A stretch of DNA of 64,000 nt from Rhyacophila brunnea (Eukaryota; Arthropoda; Insecta; Trichoptera; Rhyacophilidae). Positions 45,668 to 56,779 of the stretch are shown here, piece after piece. Under the pieces are notes generated by a model. That model saw nothing but the letters and a program-made list of their open reading frames with translations, was not told the origin of the DNA and made no database searches. Location: assembly GCA_022495005.1 (NCBI GenBank), contig JAGYXB010000558.1:186001-250000 (forward strand), read 5' to 3'. Numbering within the stretch: the stretch's first letter is position 1; each line of letters starts with the position of its first letter. A program made the position numbers and the translations under genes.

Positions 45668-46110
45668 GAGTATAATAATATGAATACGTGTATTAATTAA
45701 GGCTCTAAGTACCAAAAAGTAGTATTGCCTGTAGTTACAAAATACCGAGTCATTGCAGTAAAATTTCATGAAGCAGACGTTTTGAAAAATGTGGTTTTAC
45801 AGTGTGAAGCAATCACGGCAGCTTCTATAATTTTAGGTATTAAGAACTCGCAAGTGTCAATACACCATCGTCAGAAATTTTATATTGATTGAGGTTGACC
45901 ACTGTAGTGCTATTTACACCATTATAAATAAAACAGGCCAACGGACTTACAACGTCGACAGGTTTAAATATTTTGCGGTACTTTTTTGACTTGCTTGAGG
46001 CACTTAGACCATAGTTGAAGTTATTGGCATAACATTTTTCTATAAAAATGTCAATTTTTTTGTTGTTGGTACTTAGCGCCTTAATTAATACACGTAGGTA
46101 TTCATTATCA
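45668..46110 (-). mobile_element. MITE with CTAAGTACC termini (copy 2)
   Basis: Second copy of the element at 24558-24976, with inverted ends GAATACGTGTATTAATTAAG and its complement. The minus-strand peptide with ASSKSKKYRKIFKP, DVVSPLACFIYNGV and DDGVLTLA is conserved between copies. It splits a sequence that is continuous near 3470-3520. Confidence 0.75.
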
Positions 46111-46533
46111 TAAAACATTAGGACGTTTTTCAATGTGCCGGTCGATTCTAAACGACAATAACTAATAACTTATTTATACTCTTCAGTTATTATAAATAGA
46201 ATACCAAACTCTGCTTGCAAGTACGTTATCAAGAAATAGTATGGCAGTGGACCACTCGTTGCTTGTGCAAAAAGGTATGTTCAGGCTTTATCAATCTAAA
46301 GATGGCGGTGACCTAGTGGGATAATAATTGGGTGTTTCAAAACTTGTTTATGGTTGCTAATACGGTGCATAGAGTATAATGTACTATGACGTGTGTCAGA
46401 GCAGTATTAGACGTCAGTACTACCTATCAGTATTGTATTATCATTTAGTTAGAGCCAATCTCTATAGATAAACTCAAGGCATTGCATAATATAATGACAA
46501 CGCATCTCTCTATATGTCATTTCTACATTTAAA

Positions 46534-46695
46534 ATGGATATAAAACGTGAACCAAACGAAAACGATGTTGATCTTGAACGAAAACCGCTAAGTCCTGTTT
46601 GGTTCGATGTTCCGATAGAAGATACAAACAGCCAGGCCGTTTCTACATCTCGTGTTAAGCAAGAGAATAATGATGATTCTTATTGCACATTTGAG
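46534..46695 (+). CDS. ZfD exon 1
   Basis: A 54-codon first exon from ATG 46534 to GAG|GTTAGT, phase 0. It begins MDIKREPNEND and later has RVKQENNDD, the same two-motif layout as ZfA exon 1 (VKTEP then VKQEN). The rest is polar and acidic. No upstream in-frame ATG was seen in the same open stretch. Confidence 0.75.
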
Positions 46696-46735
46696 GTTAG
46701 TTTTTTTTTAACAGCGAACAGTATGTATACGCTTT

Positions 46736-46956
46736 AAGCCGCGTTGACACGGTCCAAGTACGATCCAAGTACACTTGGACCGAGTGCCATCCAAGTGCAC
46801 TTGTATGAGACATCTTCATACCAATTATTCCTATCCAAGCTACTTGGACCGCGTCCTACTCATCCAAGTTAACTTGGATAGGAATAATTAGTATGAAGCT
46901 GTCACTTGGATGGCACTCGATCTAAGCGTACTTGGACCGTGTCAACGCGACTTTAC
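46736..46956. repeat. Foldback MITE in ZfD intron 1
   Basis: The ends CGCGTTGACACGGTCCAAGT and its complement bound arms full of CCAAGT/ACTTGG words. It starts 40 bp after the exon 1 donor. No target duplication is clear. Confidence 0.7.
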
Positions 46957-47204
46957 TTGTGTAGAATAATATGCAAGACATCAAAAACTTGTAAAAAATT
47001 GAGTACAAGACTATTTACTGGAAGCCAGATGTAACAGCGGCAATTTTCATAGCCGATTTCGGCAAAATTCATGAATTCAAGAATGATAACATAACCTAAC
47101 CCAAAATCAAGTAGTCTGCTATTTTTTAAATTTATTTGACGCTTACTTCCACTTAACAGATAAGAACCAACAATTATTTTATTGATTATGGTTATAACAT
47201 ACAA

Positions 47205-47815
47205 GTTTAAAATTGTTTTTACGAGAAATGGATATCAGCTACTTGCTCAATCTATAAGGTCAATACTCTTGACTCGACACAAATTGAAAAACAATATGCG
47301 TACTTGCCAGATTCAGGATTCGAACCTGGGGCGCACGACACTGATTACCACCTACATTTATGTTTTTGGTCATGTCCGTTCATAGATCATAAGGGCCTCC
47401 ACAGAGTGGAGATTTATACTAACAGGTTCGAATCCTGGATGCGGCAAATAAACATGGTATTATTGTTTTTCAATATGTGTTTGGAGTCAGAGTATGGCCC
47501 TTATAGGTTGGCAAGTGGCTAATATCCATTTTTCGTAAAAACAAAAATGTGTTAATAAGGTTGGTTAGATCAGACTTTTTGAATATAAATCTCCCCTTAC
47601 TCCGTCGATTATAGATTTTTACGGATATTAAGGCATTTGTAAAGTCATTTTGGTATCTGTATTTACACCCACGATAGGTCCATACCCTGACACACACAAA
47701 TTGAAAAACAATATGTGTACTTGCTAGACCCAAAACCTGTCAATACAAACCTCCACTCTGTGGAGGCCCATATGATCCTATCAGGTTCGGACATGGTCGA
47801 AAAAAAAAAGTTTCT
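47205..47815. repeat. Cluster of rearranged SINE fragments
   Basis: Minus-oriented SINE pieces (TTGCCAGATTCAGGATTCGAACC at about 47310, then a reversed 3' part at 47366-47430), a plus-oriented body with GGTTCGAATCC (47427-47560), a reversed body at 47655-47730 and a plus-oriented 3' end at 47733-47810 lie side by side. Several insertions or inversions must have occurred. Confidence 0.7.
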
Positions 47816-47967
47816 AAACTACTAAACTAAACTCTAAGTTTAAAAACGTCACAATATCCCATTGACATTATTAATGGACGACGCACTCAATACAGTAGCT
47901 AGCAAGTAAATTCGCGCATTCGCATGTATAGGTAGACGTCACGCAATTTCATTATGCGATATCACGC

Positions 47968-48175
47968 ATCAGGAATTTATAGCAATATGACCTTTATTGT
48001 AATGGCGTTAGAGCAGTGTTTCTAATGTCAATGTTCATTTGAGCGAACCCGTTCGAACCGAACTATTCGGCAGACCCAACAAAAAGTATCAGGAATTTAT
48101 AACAATATCACCTTTATTGTAATGGCGTTAGAACAGATTATGCCATTCGGCAGACCCGACAATAAAGTGAGTGTC
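47968..48175 (+). repeat. Imperfect tandem duplication, period about 121 bp
   Basis: The words TCAGGAATTTATA, CCTTTATTGTAATGGCGTTAG and ATTCGGCAGACCC occur twice in the same order. Confidence 0.75.
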
Positions 48176-48621
48176 ATTTTCTTTTACAGATGATTCGTCC
48201 ATATTAATGTCATTGTAATATCCACCATATTGGTTGCAATACTACCCACCAAACAGCTGATTAACATATTGAATTTAGTAACATTGAAGTATATTAAAAG
48301 ATATTATTTTTTGGTCACCCCATACTCTGCTGAAGCCGAAGCGAGTTTGTTTGTTTTAAATTTAATTTATTGACCATTACTTTTGACCCACGTATCGGCG
48401 GAGACTTTTTAATATTACTAGTAGACCAGCTATTTCGGACCACATATAAAAATATCATATTTTCAATTCACAAGGGCATTTCTGTAGAGCGTCCCCTTAA
48501 GGAGGTTACGTTGAAAAGATAATCTTGTTCTACTCACTCTTCTGTTGTCCTCAACCTTTCAACTTGTACTTTCAAAATTACCGTTATCCTAGCACTTATA
48601 TCGACGAGGAATCTCGAGGCC

Positions 48622-48896
48622 ATAGAGGTATTAAATTAAAAGAGGGGCAAGGAATCGGCTTTCTCATACAGCTGAATGAAGCAGGCCAACAATAGCCGAT
48701 AACTTACGGAAAATAGCGACGCGATAAAAAAAATCCAGGGCATCACAGAGGAATTACTTTGGTCATTATAACGGACCCATATAATATAGTGTTAACGTTC
48801 AAATTTTGCCACAAATTGATTACCAGCCCGCCCCACCATACTTTTTCGCCATACTAGCTGGCTTCACCATACTTTCATATAACCTGCCGTCCCTAG
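48622..48896 (-). mobile_element. MITE with 9-bp target duplication (copy 2)
   Basis: It is 275 bp long, flanked by the perfect 9-bp repeat CTCGAGGCC (48613-48621, 48897-48905). It is the reverse complement of the element at 39890-40155 and about 80 percent identical by eye. Confidence 0.85.
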
Positions 48897-49169
48897 CTCG
48901 AGGCCATGCTTTCTTTTAATTTGCATTAGTGGTATGCTCGTTGAGTGTTTTTTTCTTCTTCTAAGAGTCCAGATTTGAACCAATAGCTGTGAACTGCGGA
49001 TTCTGGATTCGAAACTCCTTGAATTTATAATAGCGAATCATGCAAATATTCGTTTTTTGTAGAGGTTCATATCCAAAGTTGTGGAGTGCTTGCTGCGTTT
49101 ATTTTCCACGTGTTGATGGCATATTCCTCGCGTAAACATAAAAATACAACGTCACATATCGCAATGTTC

Positions 49170-49407
49170 TTTGACTATGTCCGATCTTATATGATCATAT
49201 AGGCCTCCACAGAGTGCAAGTTTGTATTTACAGATTTTAGTTTTTACGTGAAATGGATGCCAGCCACTTGCTCACGATTCATGATGGGCAGCCACAGGTC
49301 CATAGGCACTCTGACTCATACACAAATTGAAAAACAATATGTGAATTTGCCAGACCTAGGATTCGAACCTAGGACCCTCGGCGATATAGGCCGATGCTTA
49401 ATCCGCA
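49170..49407 (-). mobile_element. SINE ending beside the ZfD exon 2 acceptor
   Basis: Full-length in reverse: 3' part at 49175, body TGCCAGCCACTTGCTC, B-box complement GGATTCGAACCTAGG at 49360 and tRNA-like head to about 49407. Exon 2 begins 22 bp later. Confidence 0.8.
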
Positions 49408-49428
49408 TTTACGTTTAACTGATTTCAG

Positions 49429-49581
49429 CATGCTGCGATATACATACCCAACTTAAAGGTGGAAACAGATATCCAGCGAAACGACTCCACACGCGACTTC
49501 AATGATGGTTCATTGCGTCCATTAAGGTGTGAAGATTCTGTAGCTGGTTGTTCGTATCCTCAATGGACGTCGTCGTATGAG
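49429..49581 (+). CDS. ZfD exon 2
   Basis: A 51-codon phase-0 exon between TGATTTCAG|CAT and GAG|GTAATT. It has the same length as ZfA exon 2. It encodes NLKVETD (psi-K-x-E) and, near the donor, SVAGCSYPQW, matching the GCS motif of the other penultimate exons. A SINE ends just upstream, so the branch-point region may be partly SINE-derived. Confidence 0.7.
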
Positions 49582-49616
49582 GTAATTAAATTTCAATTAA
49601 ATATTTGTTTTCTTCA

Positions 49617-50190
49617 TCATCATGGGCACGACAACCCGGTGTGGGTCCTGGCCTCCTCCAACGGCTCCCTCAATCTGTCCCTATCCAGTGTGGCCGCTTT
49701 CCAATTTGGTACCCCCAGAATACGGCAGTCACTGGCAGCTCCATCCAACCAGCGAATCTTTGGCCTCCCTCTTCTTCTACGTCCTATTGGATTGCTGGAC
49801 ATCACTCTCTTTGCCGGTTCATTGTCATTCATACGGTGCACATGACCTAGCCATCGCAGTCTCCCTATCTTGATTGATTGAACTGCGCTGCAATCTTCGT
49901 ACAGCCCGTAGAGCTCAGCATTATATCTTCGCCTCCAATTGGTGCCATCCCTGATCGGTCCATATATACGGCAGAGAATTTTTCTTTCAAAGATGTTCAG
50001 GGCTCGTTCATTTCGAGTTAATGTCCAGGCTTGAGCACTGGCTTTACAAGTGTCTTGTAAAGAGTGCTTTTAGTTCGGCGAGATAGTATGCGGGACTTAA
50101 AATGTCTCAACAGGCCAAAGTAGCATTTATTCGCAGACATGATTCTCTTGTTGATTTCTTCTGTAATATCATTATGTCGAGTTACAAGAG
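49617..50190 (-). mobile_element. LINE family 1 tail in ZfD intron 2
   Basis: The minus strand encodes ANKCYFGLLRHFKS-type and HRMNDNEPAKRVMSSNPIGR-type segments with a small deletion in the middle, ending near CATCATCATGGGC. It is the best-preserved 3' end of the family in this window. Confidence 0.8.
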
Positions 50191-50373
50191 ATCCAAGGTA
50201 TATGAAACTGTCGACAGTATCAAACTTGTTAATTTTTTTTATTCAACGAATAATTCATAAGATTTAAGAATGTAACATTCCAATTATTAAACATACATTA
50301 TTTATGTACGAATAACATTTCTCATTTACTCATGTTTCATAGTAAAAATATATTTTTATTTACCATTATACAG

Positions 50374-51501
50374 GGAATATTTAAGAGAGAAGTGAGTTCC
50401 ACTAACCCAGAATTGCCGCTACACTTCGGTGAGCCTAATTTCGACATCGTCGTTGATGAGGTGAAATGTCAACAACACAATTTATCAAATGACTCAAGTT
50501 TTGAACGTGGCGGAATAGATGTCCACATTCACCGCGTCAAAAATGAGCCGACAACCGACAGACAAGAAGCACGTCTCATACTGGAAAGAAGTATATTTTA
50601 CGAAAGAAACTTTATTTGTGATATATGTTTTGAACTATTCTGTGATAGAAACAATTTACAACAGCATAAAAAGTTAGTACACGTTGTATCGGCATCTAGT
50701 AAGGATATAAATAAAATATCAGAGAAAATGTTTATTTGTAATGATTGCAGTTATAAAACAGTAAATCCTTCTCATATGAGGACTCACCAAATGGTTCATA
50801 GTGCCCAGAAACCGTTTGCATGTGATGTTTGCAATTATAAGTGCACGGCTTATGGTTCATTAAAAAGACATAAAATGACAAGGCACAGTAGTGAAAAACC
50901 TTTCCAGTGCAATGACTGCGACGCAAAATTTAAGCGTTCTTGTCATTTGAAAAGACACAGAATCACACACAGCGGAATAAAACCATTCAAATGTGATGAA
51001 TGTAATTTTGAATCTATAGAATCAAGCAAGTTAAAAAGTCACAAAAGAATCCACAGTGGAGAAAAAATATTCGGTTGTAAAATTTGCGATTTTAAATGCA
51101 CGTTTTCGAATAACTTGGCGCAACATTATTTAAAACATACCTTGGAAAGACCATTCAAATGCGACTTATGTGACCAGACATTCAAACGTTCGACCCACTT
51201 AAAGCGCCACAAGGCGATTCATGATGGTCAAAAACCCTTCGAATGCGACGTATGTGATTATAATTGTACGACGTTTAGTAACCTGAAGAGGCATAAGGTA
51301 ATCCATAGTGACAAGAAACCTTTTGAATGTGATGCGTGTAATTACACCAGCACGAGTTTTAGCTTGTTGAAGAGGCATCAAATGGTGCACAGTGATGATA
51401 AACCTTTTACGTGTAATTCGTGTGATTATAAATGTAAACGGTCTGATGACTTGAAGAGGCACCATCGAATTATTCACGACCGTGAGAAATCTGTGATATA
51501 A
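50374..51501 (+). CDS. ZfD terminal exon, ten-finger zinc-finger array
   Basis: The exon follows ATTATACAG|GGA and is open for 375 codons; with exons 1 and 2 the protein is 480 residues. It starts GIFKREVS (psi-K-x-E), has RVKNEPTT about 55 residues in, then LERSIFYERNFICDICF leading into ten C2H2 fingers. Fingers 1, 3 and 10 have four residues between the histidines. Linkers are mostly H-S-x-(E/Q/D)-KPF. The mix of CDYKC-type fingers and the pre-finger motif places it with ZfB/ZfC, although sequence identity is much lower than between those two. It is expected to act as a nuclear DNA-binding protein. No frame damage is visible. Confidence 0.9.
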   Translation, partial: GIFKREVSSTNPELPLHFGEPNFDIVVDEVKCQQHNLSNDSSFERGGIDVHIHRVKNEPTTDRQEARLILERSIFYERNFICDICFELFCDRNNLQQHKKLVHVVSASSKDINKISEKMFICNDCSYKTVNPSHMRTHQMVHSAQKPFACDVCNYKCTAYGSLKRHKMTRHSSEKPFQCNDCDAKFKRSCHLKRHRITHSGIKPFKCDECNFESIESSKLKSHKRIHSGEKIFGCKICDFKCTFSNNLAQHYLKHTLERPFKCDLCDQTFKRSTHLKRHKAIHDGQKPFECDVCDYNCTTFSNLKRHKVIHSDKKPFECDACNYTSTSFSLLKRHQMVHSDDKPFTCNSCDYKCKRSDDLKRHHRIIHDREKSVI

Positions 51502-51503
51502 AT

Positions 51504-51540
51504 AATAAATGAAACTAATACAGAAAAAATAGAAAATAAA
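51504..51540 (+). promoter_or_regulatory. ZfD polyadenylation signals
   Basis: Two AATAAA hexamers, at 51504-51509 and 51535-51540, follow the ZfD stop directly. The second leaves more usual spacing for a 3' UTR. Confidence 0.45.
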
Positions 51541-52765
51541 GAATTTAAGAATGGTAAAGATAACCTCTAAAATGCATACAGTTATATTTAAGTAAAACCC
51601 AAACAATCTGATTCTTCTTCGACCATATCCGCACCTTTTTTGGAGCACATGGACACCGTACAACTTCGTATTACTCGCGTCTTCTTACGTCTTTCCAGGT
51701 CCTGCTATCATCTTACACCTCTGTGGTACATACTATAGACAATATTTTTCAACCTTCCACGATACTTCTTTTTTATTATTACCCTTAGAGTCAAGAAAAC
51801 CTATCTTAATTTTTAACAATTTCGAGTTACGTATGGTACTGGACATGACATGTTATGTTAAGTGGCAAAGAAACTTATCAAAAAATTCAATGGATAAAAG
51901 ATAAGTCAAAACATATCTCCTGCAAACACTTTCTTGTTAATGTCTGTGTAATGTAAATTTACTTGTGTTTGGGGTCTCATGTAAAGTAGAGAAAAATAAA
52001 ATACGTTTCTTTGACTCTAAGGGGCCGATTTGTGATAAGTATGTGTTTATTTCACTTAGCTGGTCGCCCCACCACACTGTCCCTGACCCAAGCCTGGGCC
52101 TCGCCTTATGGAGTTCATGCATTTTAGCATTGAGATCAAATTCATATATAAATAAAGCACTTAACAATTAATTTTTAATTTTAAAATAAACCAGCGGTTA
52201 CAGGGATGTCAAAAATAAACTTGAATTTAATTTAAAAAAAATGTTATAAAATGTGAATTTGTTAAAGGATCCCATCTTTTTATTACATATTATTTTATTG
52301 TCATATTTATTATTAAGTTTATTTAGGAAATTTTTGATTAATTTAGTTATAATTTTTTTTTATATTTATTTCAAAAAAACATCGATTTTTATAAAAATAT
52401 AAATGAGTATAACTTGATATTTTACAACAAGGAAGTTATGCGCGGTTTTAGTTTTATTTTTAGTATTTTTATTTAAAAAGTGCACTTATTCCGCCTTCGA
52501 AGTAAGGGAACATATTAGTTTTATTAATAATTTCTAACATAAAGAAGGCTTAAACTCCAATGCAATAAAACGCAAAATGCATACAATTTCGCTGTATTAA
52601 AATACTGAATTTTTAAATGTAACAATGCATATTATTATATCAAATAAAATGCACCCGTTTATTGCTAGCGATGGGGCAAAAAACAAAATAAGTATGTATT
52701 GTATTTATTTTTTCAACAATTTTAAATTTACTAACGCTAATAAGCGAACTAACTAACTGTTACTA
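51541..52765. other. Intergenic between ZfD and the LTR element
   Basis: No gene recognised. CCCTTAGAGTCAAGAAA at about 51782 and TTTCTTTGACTCTAAGGGG at about 52006 are inverted and may bound a small 240-bp MITE. Confidence 0.4.
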
Positions 52766-55368
52766 TGACATGACCCGGCTCACGGCTAGCTCAATAATGC
52801 TACCGGGCCGTCACTGAGGAGACTAGTGATGAATTAGGAGAGGTGGATCTCCTTTGTAGTATCACAACTTTTGAATTCCCGAATAAAACTCTCAGCTGGT
52901 GTGGTGCCGAATTTATTCAGATACTAGAGTTCACGGTCACACAATAAGGTTAACTGTCATTGTTCCCGTAATTAAATCTCATTAAAGTATCAGCAAACTA
53001 TTTATTTGTTCACTATAGGATCTCTGTGAAATCTTTCACAAATTCCCGAAAAAGTCACACCTAATTCAGAGAATGTATACGCAGATATTCTTTGGATATT
53101 TTTAATTCATGAAATGTTTTCCCATAAGAAAGAAAATATAAATTATTCTTTGGTCACACAGTATTAGGTTTATAAAAGAATAGAATTATTTTATTGTTGT
53201 TTATAAAGTTTATTTGTGTTCACAGTGTATTTACAAATATTTATTTGTGTTTACAGACTTGTTTACAAAAGGTTTGCTTAATGTTTACAAATTTATTTAC
53301 TAAAATTTGTTTTTATGTTTATGAATTTGTTTACTAAAATTTATTTTATGATTATGTTTACTTAATAAAGTTTCAAAAATTTATTTTATAATCCCGAAAA
53401 GATTTGTAAAATTTATTATTACAGACTAAGTTTATTAATTTGTTTTTATAAAACAAATCCGATCGCGTAATTTATCTCGATTACGTCACCTCGTATGATG
53501 AGTAATGAAAAATAAAATTAATCCGCGGCGCGTCACTATCGACAGATACGTAGTATTCGTGCTACGTTTTGGCGGCCGACGTCACTACCGACAGATACGA
53601 GTTATTCGCGCTACGTTTTGCCCGTCGAAGGGGACTTACTGGTACGTATGAATCGCGAATGTACTGAGAACCGTGTCCCACAAGCTCGCAGAGAGGTCTG
53701 CTGCTTACTGAAGATCGCCGGTGAGAAGTGTAGAAACTAATGATTTTACGGAAAAAAGATGTCACCTTTTATACCCTCGGGATGGAGGTTTAACAGGAAA
53801 CAGTCCGTAAGGGATAGCAGATGATGTATATCTTTCTCTCACGGGATGAATTTACGTATATCTCCTGTTCCTGGCAACTTTCTAATAGAGATATCTTCTA
53901 ATTTAGTCGGGTTAAATTTACTCTACTTTATTTTCGCAAAATTAAGACTTAATAGGGGTGTTTCAAGCACCCTCTAGAACATCTCCCTTAAATGCGCAGT
54001 TAGGATGACGTAAGCAAAATAGTTGATTTTATATGATTTTTCGTGTTCAAACGAAGGGGAAAGTTTCTAGCTTTCCATCGAGGTATCGGAATAAGTATTC
54101 GGGTACTAAATAAGGGAATGGCAGTCTTTAAACTTAAAATGTCAAAACGAAAGGTTGACACCCACGTACTAGTCCTTTCCACCACTCTTGGCCTTTTTAG
54201 GCCAATAGAATTTTACTAAGTTTTAATAAAACTATTTGGAGCCGCAGAAAACGTTTCATTCGATATTTACCTTTCGGACGAACATCATTACGTGAAAATA
54301 CTATAATATTATACTTAACATTTCAACTTAAATATATAAATGCTTAATCCTAACAAGATGTTATTTACAAGCGACTACAAATTTATTTCGTCCTTAATAG
54401 TGGCTTTTCCATAGTAATCTAAACGTAACCTTGAATCTATTTTTATCCGGCAACTCAACACAGCCGGGCCGTAAATTCTAGTCGAACAGAATTCAGTTAA
54501 GGTTCAAGGTCACGCGCCAATTTGTGTTTTTTAGTCGCAGTATTTGATTCTTTTATTACTTAGGAGGTAATTAAGATTTATTATTGTTTATGGGTAGAAA
54601 CCCATCTATACCAGAATCTCAAGTTTTTCCAATTGTTACTTTTACAATATTCATTATAGTCAGCAAGTTATAGCATTAACAAAATCTATAATTATAATTA
54701 CGCGTCTATAGATATAGATACGCGTTTACAATATTTTTATAACGGTAGTTAACTCCTATCTTGTATTGATAAAATTAGTATTAAAATTCTTTATTTACAA
54801 TTATACAGTATATAAATTTATAAATATTCAATTTTCTTTTCCAATTTTCATACACTTCCATTATAGCTATAAAAGTTATTGAAGCATGTACCTGCTTAAT
54901 TTTACGTAAACAATCTCTCCATAACTTATTTTCTAAGTTTAATGGAGATTTCCCGGAAATTATTTCCGAAATAGATCGATTTGAAATTTCATGGCGTGTC
55001 ATTTCGAGGTCTGCGGTCACAGCGTTCCAATTACACTTGAACAGTCTCGATTCTCCGAGGCGAAATTTTTTACGTAAAATTTTATTACATTTTACAAAGA
55101 AAAGGTTAACAACATACATTTTACTTCCTAATACTAAACGATTACGCTACTGGTTACCTGTTCATGGTCTTTTTCGACCATTTCTTCTCTGCTTCTTCCA
55201 TAGTTTAGGACCATGGGACTTATATATTCTGTTTGTACCTCGTCGTGAGGTTGTCGCACGGCTATTTGAGAAGTAGAATTGACTACAAGGCTAGATTTGT
55301 ATAGTTATGTCGTTAAACCATACTCTGCCATAAACACTAACTGAAGGTCGGCGTTTTTGTTCGTGTCA
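52766..55368 (-). repeat. LTR (3' LTR in element orientation)
   Basis: 2603 bp, starting TGACATGACCCGG and ending GTTCGTGTCA as written on the plus strand, so it keeps TG...CA ends. A minus-strand open stretch at 55119-54781 exists only in this LTR; a one-base deletion breaks it in the other. Confidence 0.85.
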
Positions 55369-55383
55369 AATGCCCACCCTTAA
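55369..55383 (-). promoter_or_regulatory. Polypurine tract
   Basis: On the minus strand AAGGGTGGGCATT directly precedes the LTR, the expected place for plus-strand priming. Confidence 0.6.
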
Positions 55384-55939
55384 TAAAGACATAACTGTAT
55401 ATGTCTAGTCTCAATTCACCATTGCCACACCTCAGGACTCAGTAATATGCAAAGCGATAAAGCAACAGTAAAGCATATTCAAAATAAAATATACAAAATC
55501 TGCGCATGCACACAAAGTTTTTCTTTTACTTTTTATAATTAATATTCGCCCAGATTCGGGTCTTAAAATTCTAATTAATAAAAGAAAATTATATAATTCA
55601 ATAATTCTGAAGTTAAAAATTTTATTTTGAGGACGGTGAGTGCTGTATGGGACGACTACTGCTTTTCCTACCGAGGGACAACCGCAAGGAAGAGGACTCA
55701 CGGAGACGCTCCCTTTACGACCCATTGACAGAAGTAGAGTTCGACTTCCCGTCGCGAATCACGTTCCCGCTTACTAGAAAATACGGCATAGTACCATGAT
55801 ATGCCAGGGAGACTCCCCTGACAATACCTTTAACATTAAATTACATAGGGTCATTTAAACCTATTCAATCTAACGCTCAATACTCCTAGCTATATATTAC
55901 ATTCTACAAGAATTTGAAATCAATCCCAATCAAGAGAAT

Positions 55940-56720
55940 TATTTTTCGCAGCTCCGAATACTAATAAGGACTTAGCGTGAAAGTTACGAACTTCCCCACG
56001 CCTAAATTAGCAACACGTCTTCATTTCGCAGCTCCGAATACTATTAGGGGCTTAGCGTGGAAGTCAAGGACTTCCCCATGCCCTAATTAGCAACACTTTC
56101 TTCGTTTTGCTCTCCCCGAAGACTTATTTCTTTCTCGCTTCGAGAAAAGACTCGTTTGCTTCGATAATAGACTTATTTCTTTATCGCTCCTCTCGAAGAC
56201 TTGTTGTTTGCTCCGATAATAGACTTATTTCTTTATCGCTCCTCTCGAAGACTTGTGGTTTGCTCCGATAATAGACTTATTTCTTTATCGCTCCTCTCGA
56301 AGACTTGTTGTTTGCTTCGATAATAGACTTATTTCTTTATCGCTCCTCTCGAAGACTTGTTGTTTGCTTTGATAATAGACTTATTTCTTTATCGCTCCTC
56401 TCAAAGACTTGTTGTTTGCTTCGATAATAGACTTATTTTTTTATCGCTCCTCTCGAAGACTTGTTTGTTTCGCAGCTCCGAATACTAATAAGGACTTAGC
56501 GTGAAAGTCACGGACTTCCCCACGCCTTAATTAGCAACACGTTCTTCGTTTCGTTCTCCCAGAAGACTTATTTCTCTTTTGCTTCGAGAAAAGACTTGTC
56601 TTTCGCTTCGATCAGAGACTTATTTCTTTATCGCTCCTCTCGAAGTCTTATCGCTCGCTTCGATGATAGACTTATTTCTTTATCGCTCCTCTCGAAGACT
56701 TATAGCTCGGTTTAGTTAGA
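55940..56720 (-). repeat. Internal tandem repeats of the LTR element
   Basis: A 52-bp unit (anchor CTCGAAGAC) recurs with exact 52-bp spacing at about 56195, 56247, 56299, 56351, 56403 and 56455, and again at 56642 and 56694. A second unit of about 78 bp (CGCAGCTCCGAATACTA to TTAGCAACAC) occurs at 55947, 56027, 56471 and 57277. The region is non-coding. Confidence 0.85.
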
Positions 56721-56779
56721 GACTTAGCTTACAGGCGATGGCGGTAGCGATCGCTTTGAGCGACGCTTACCTGATCGGC

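Noticed and set aside
54781..55119. A 112-codon minus-strand protein encoded in the LTR
   Set aside because: The other LTR has a frameshift in it and there is no recognisable motif.
56110..56720. The 52-bp repeats as a CRISPR-like array
   Set aside because: Units are contiguous without unique spacers, and they lie inside a eukaryotic LTR element.
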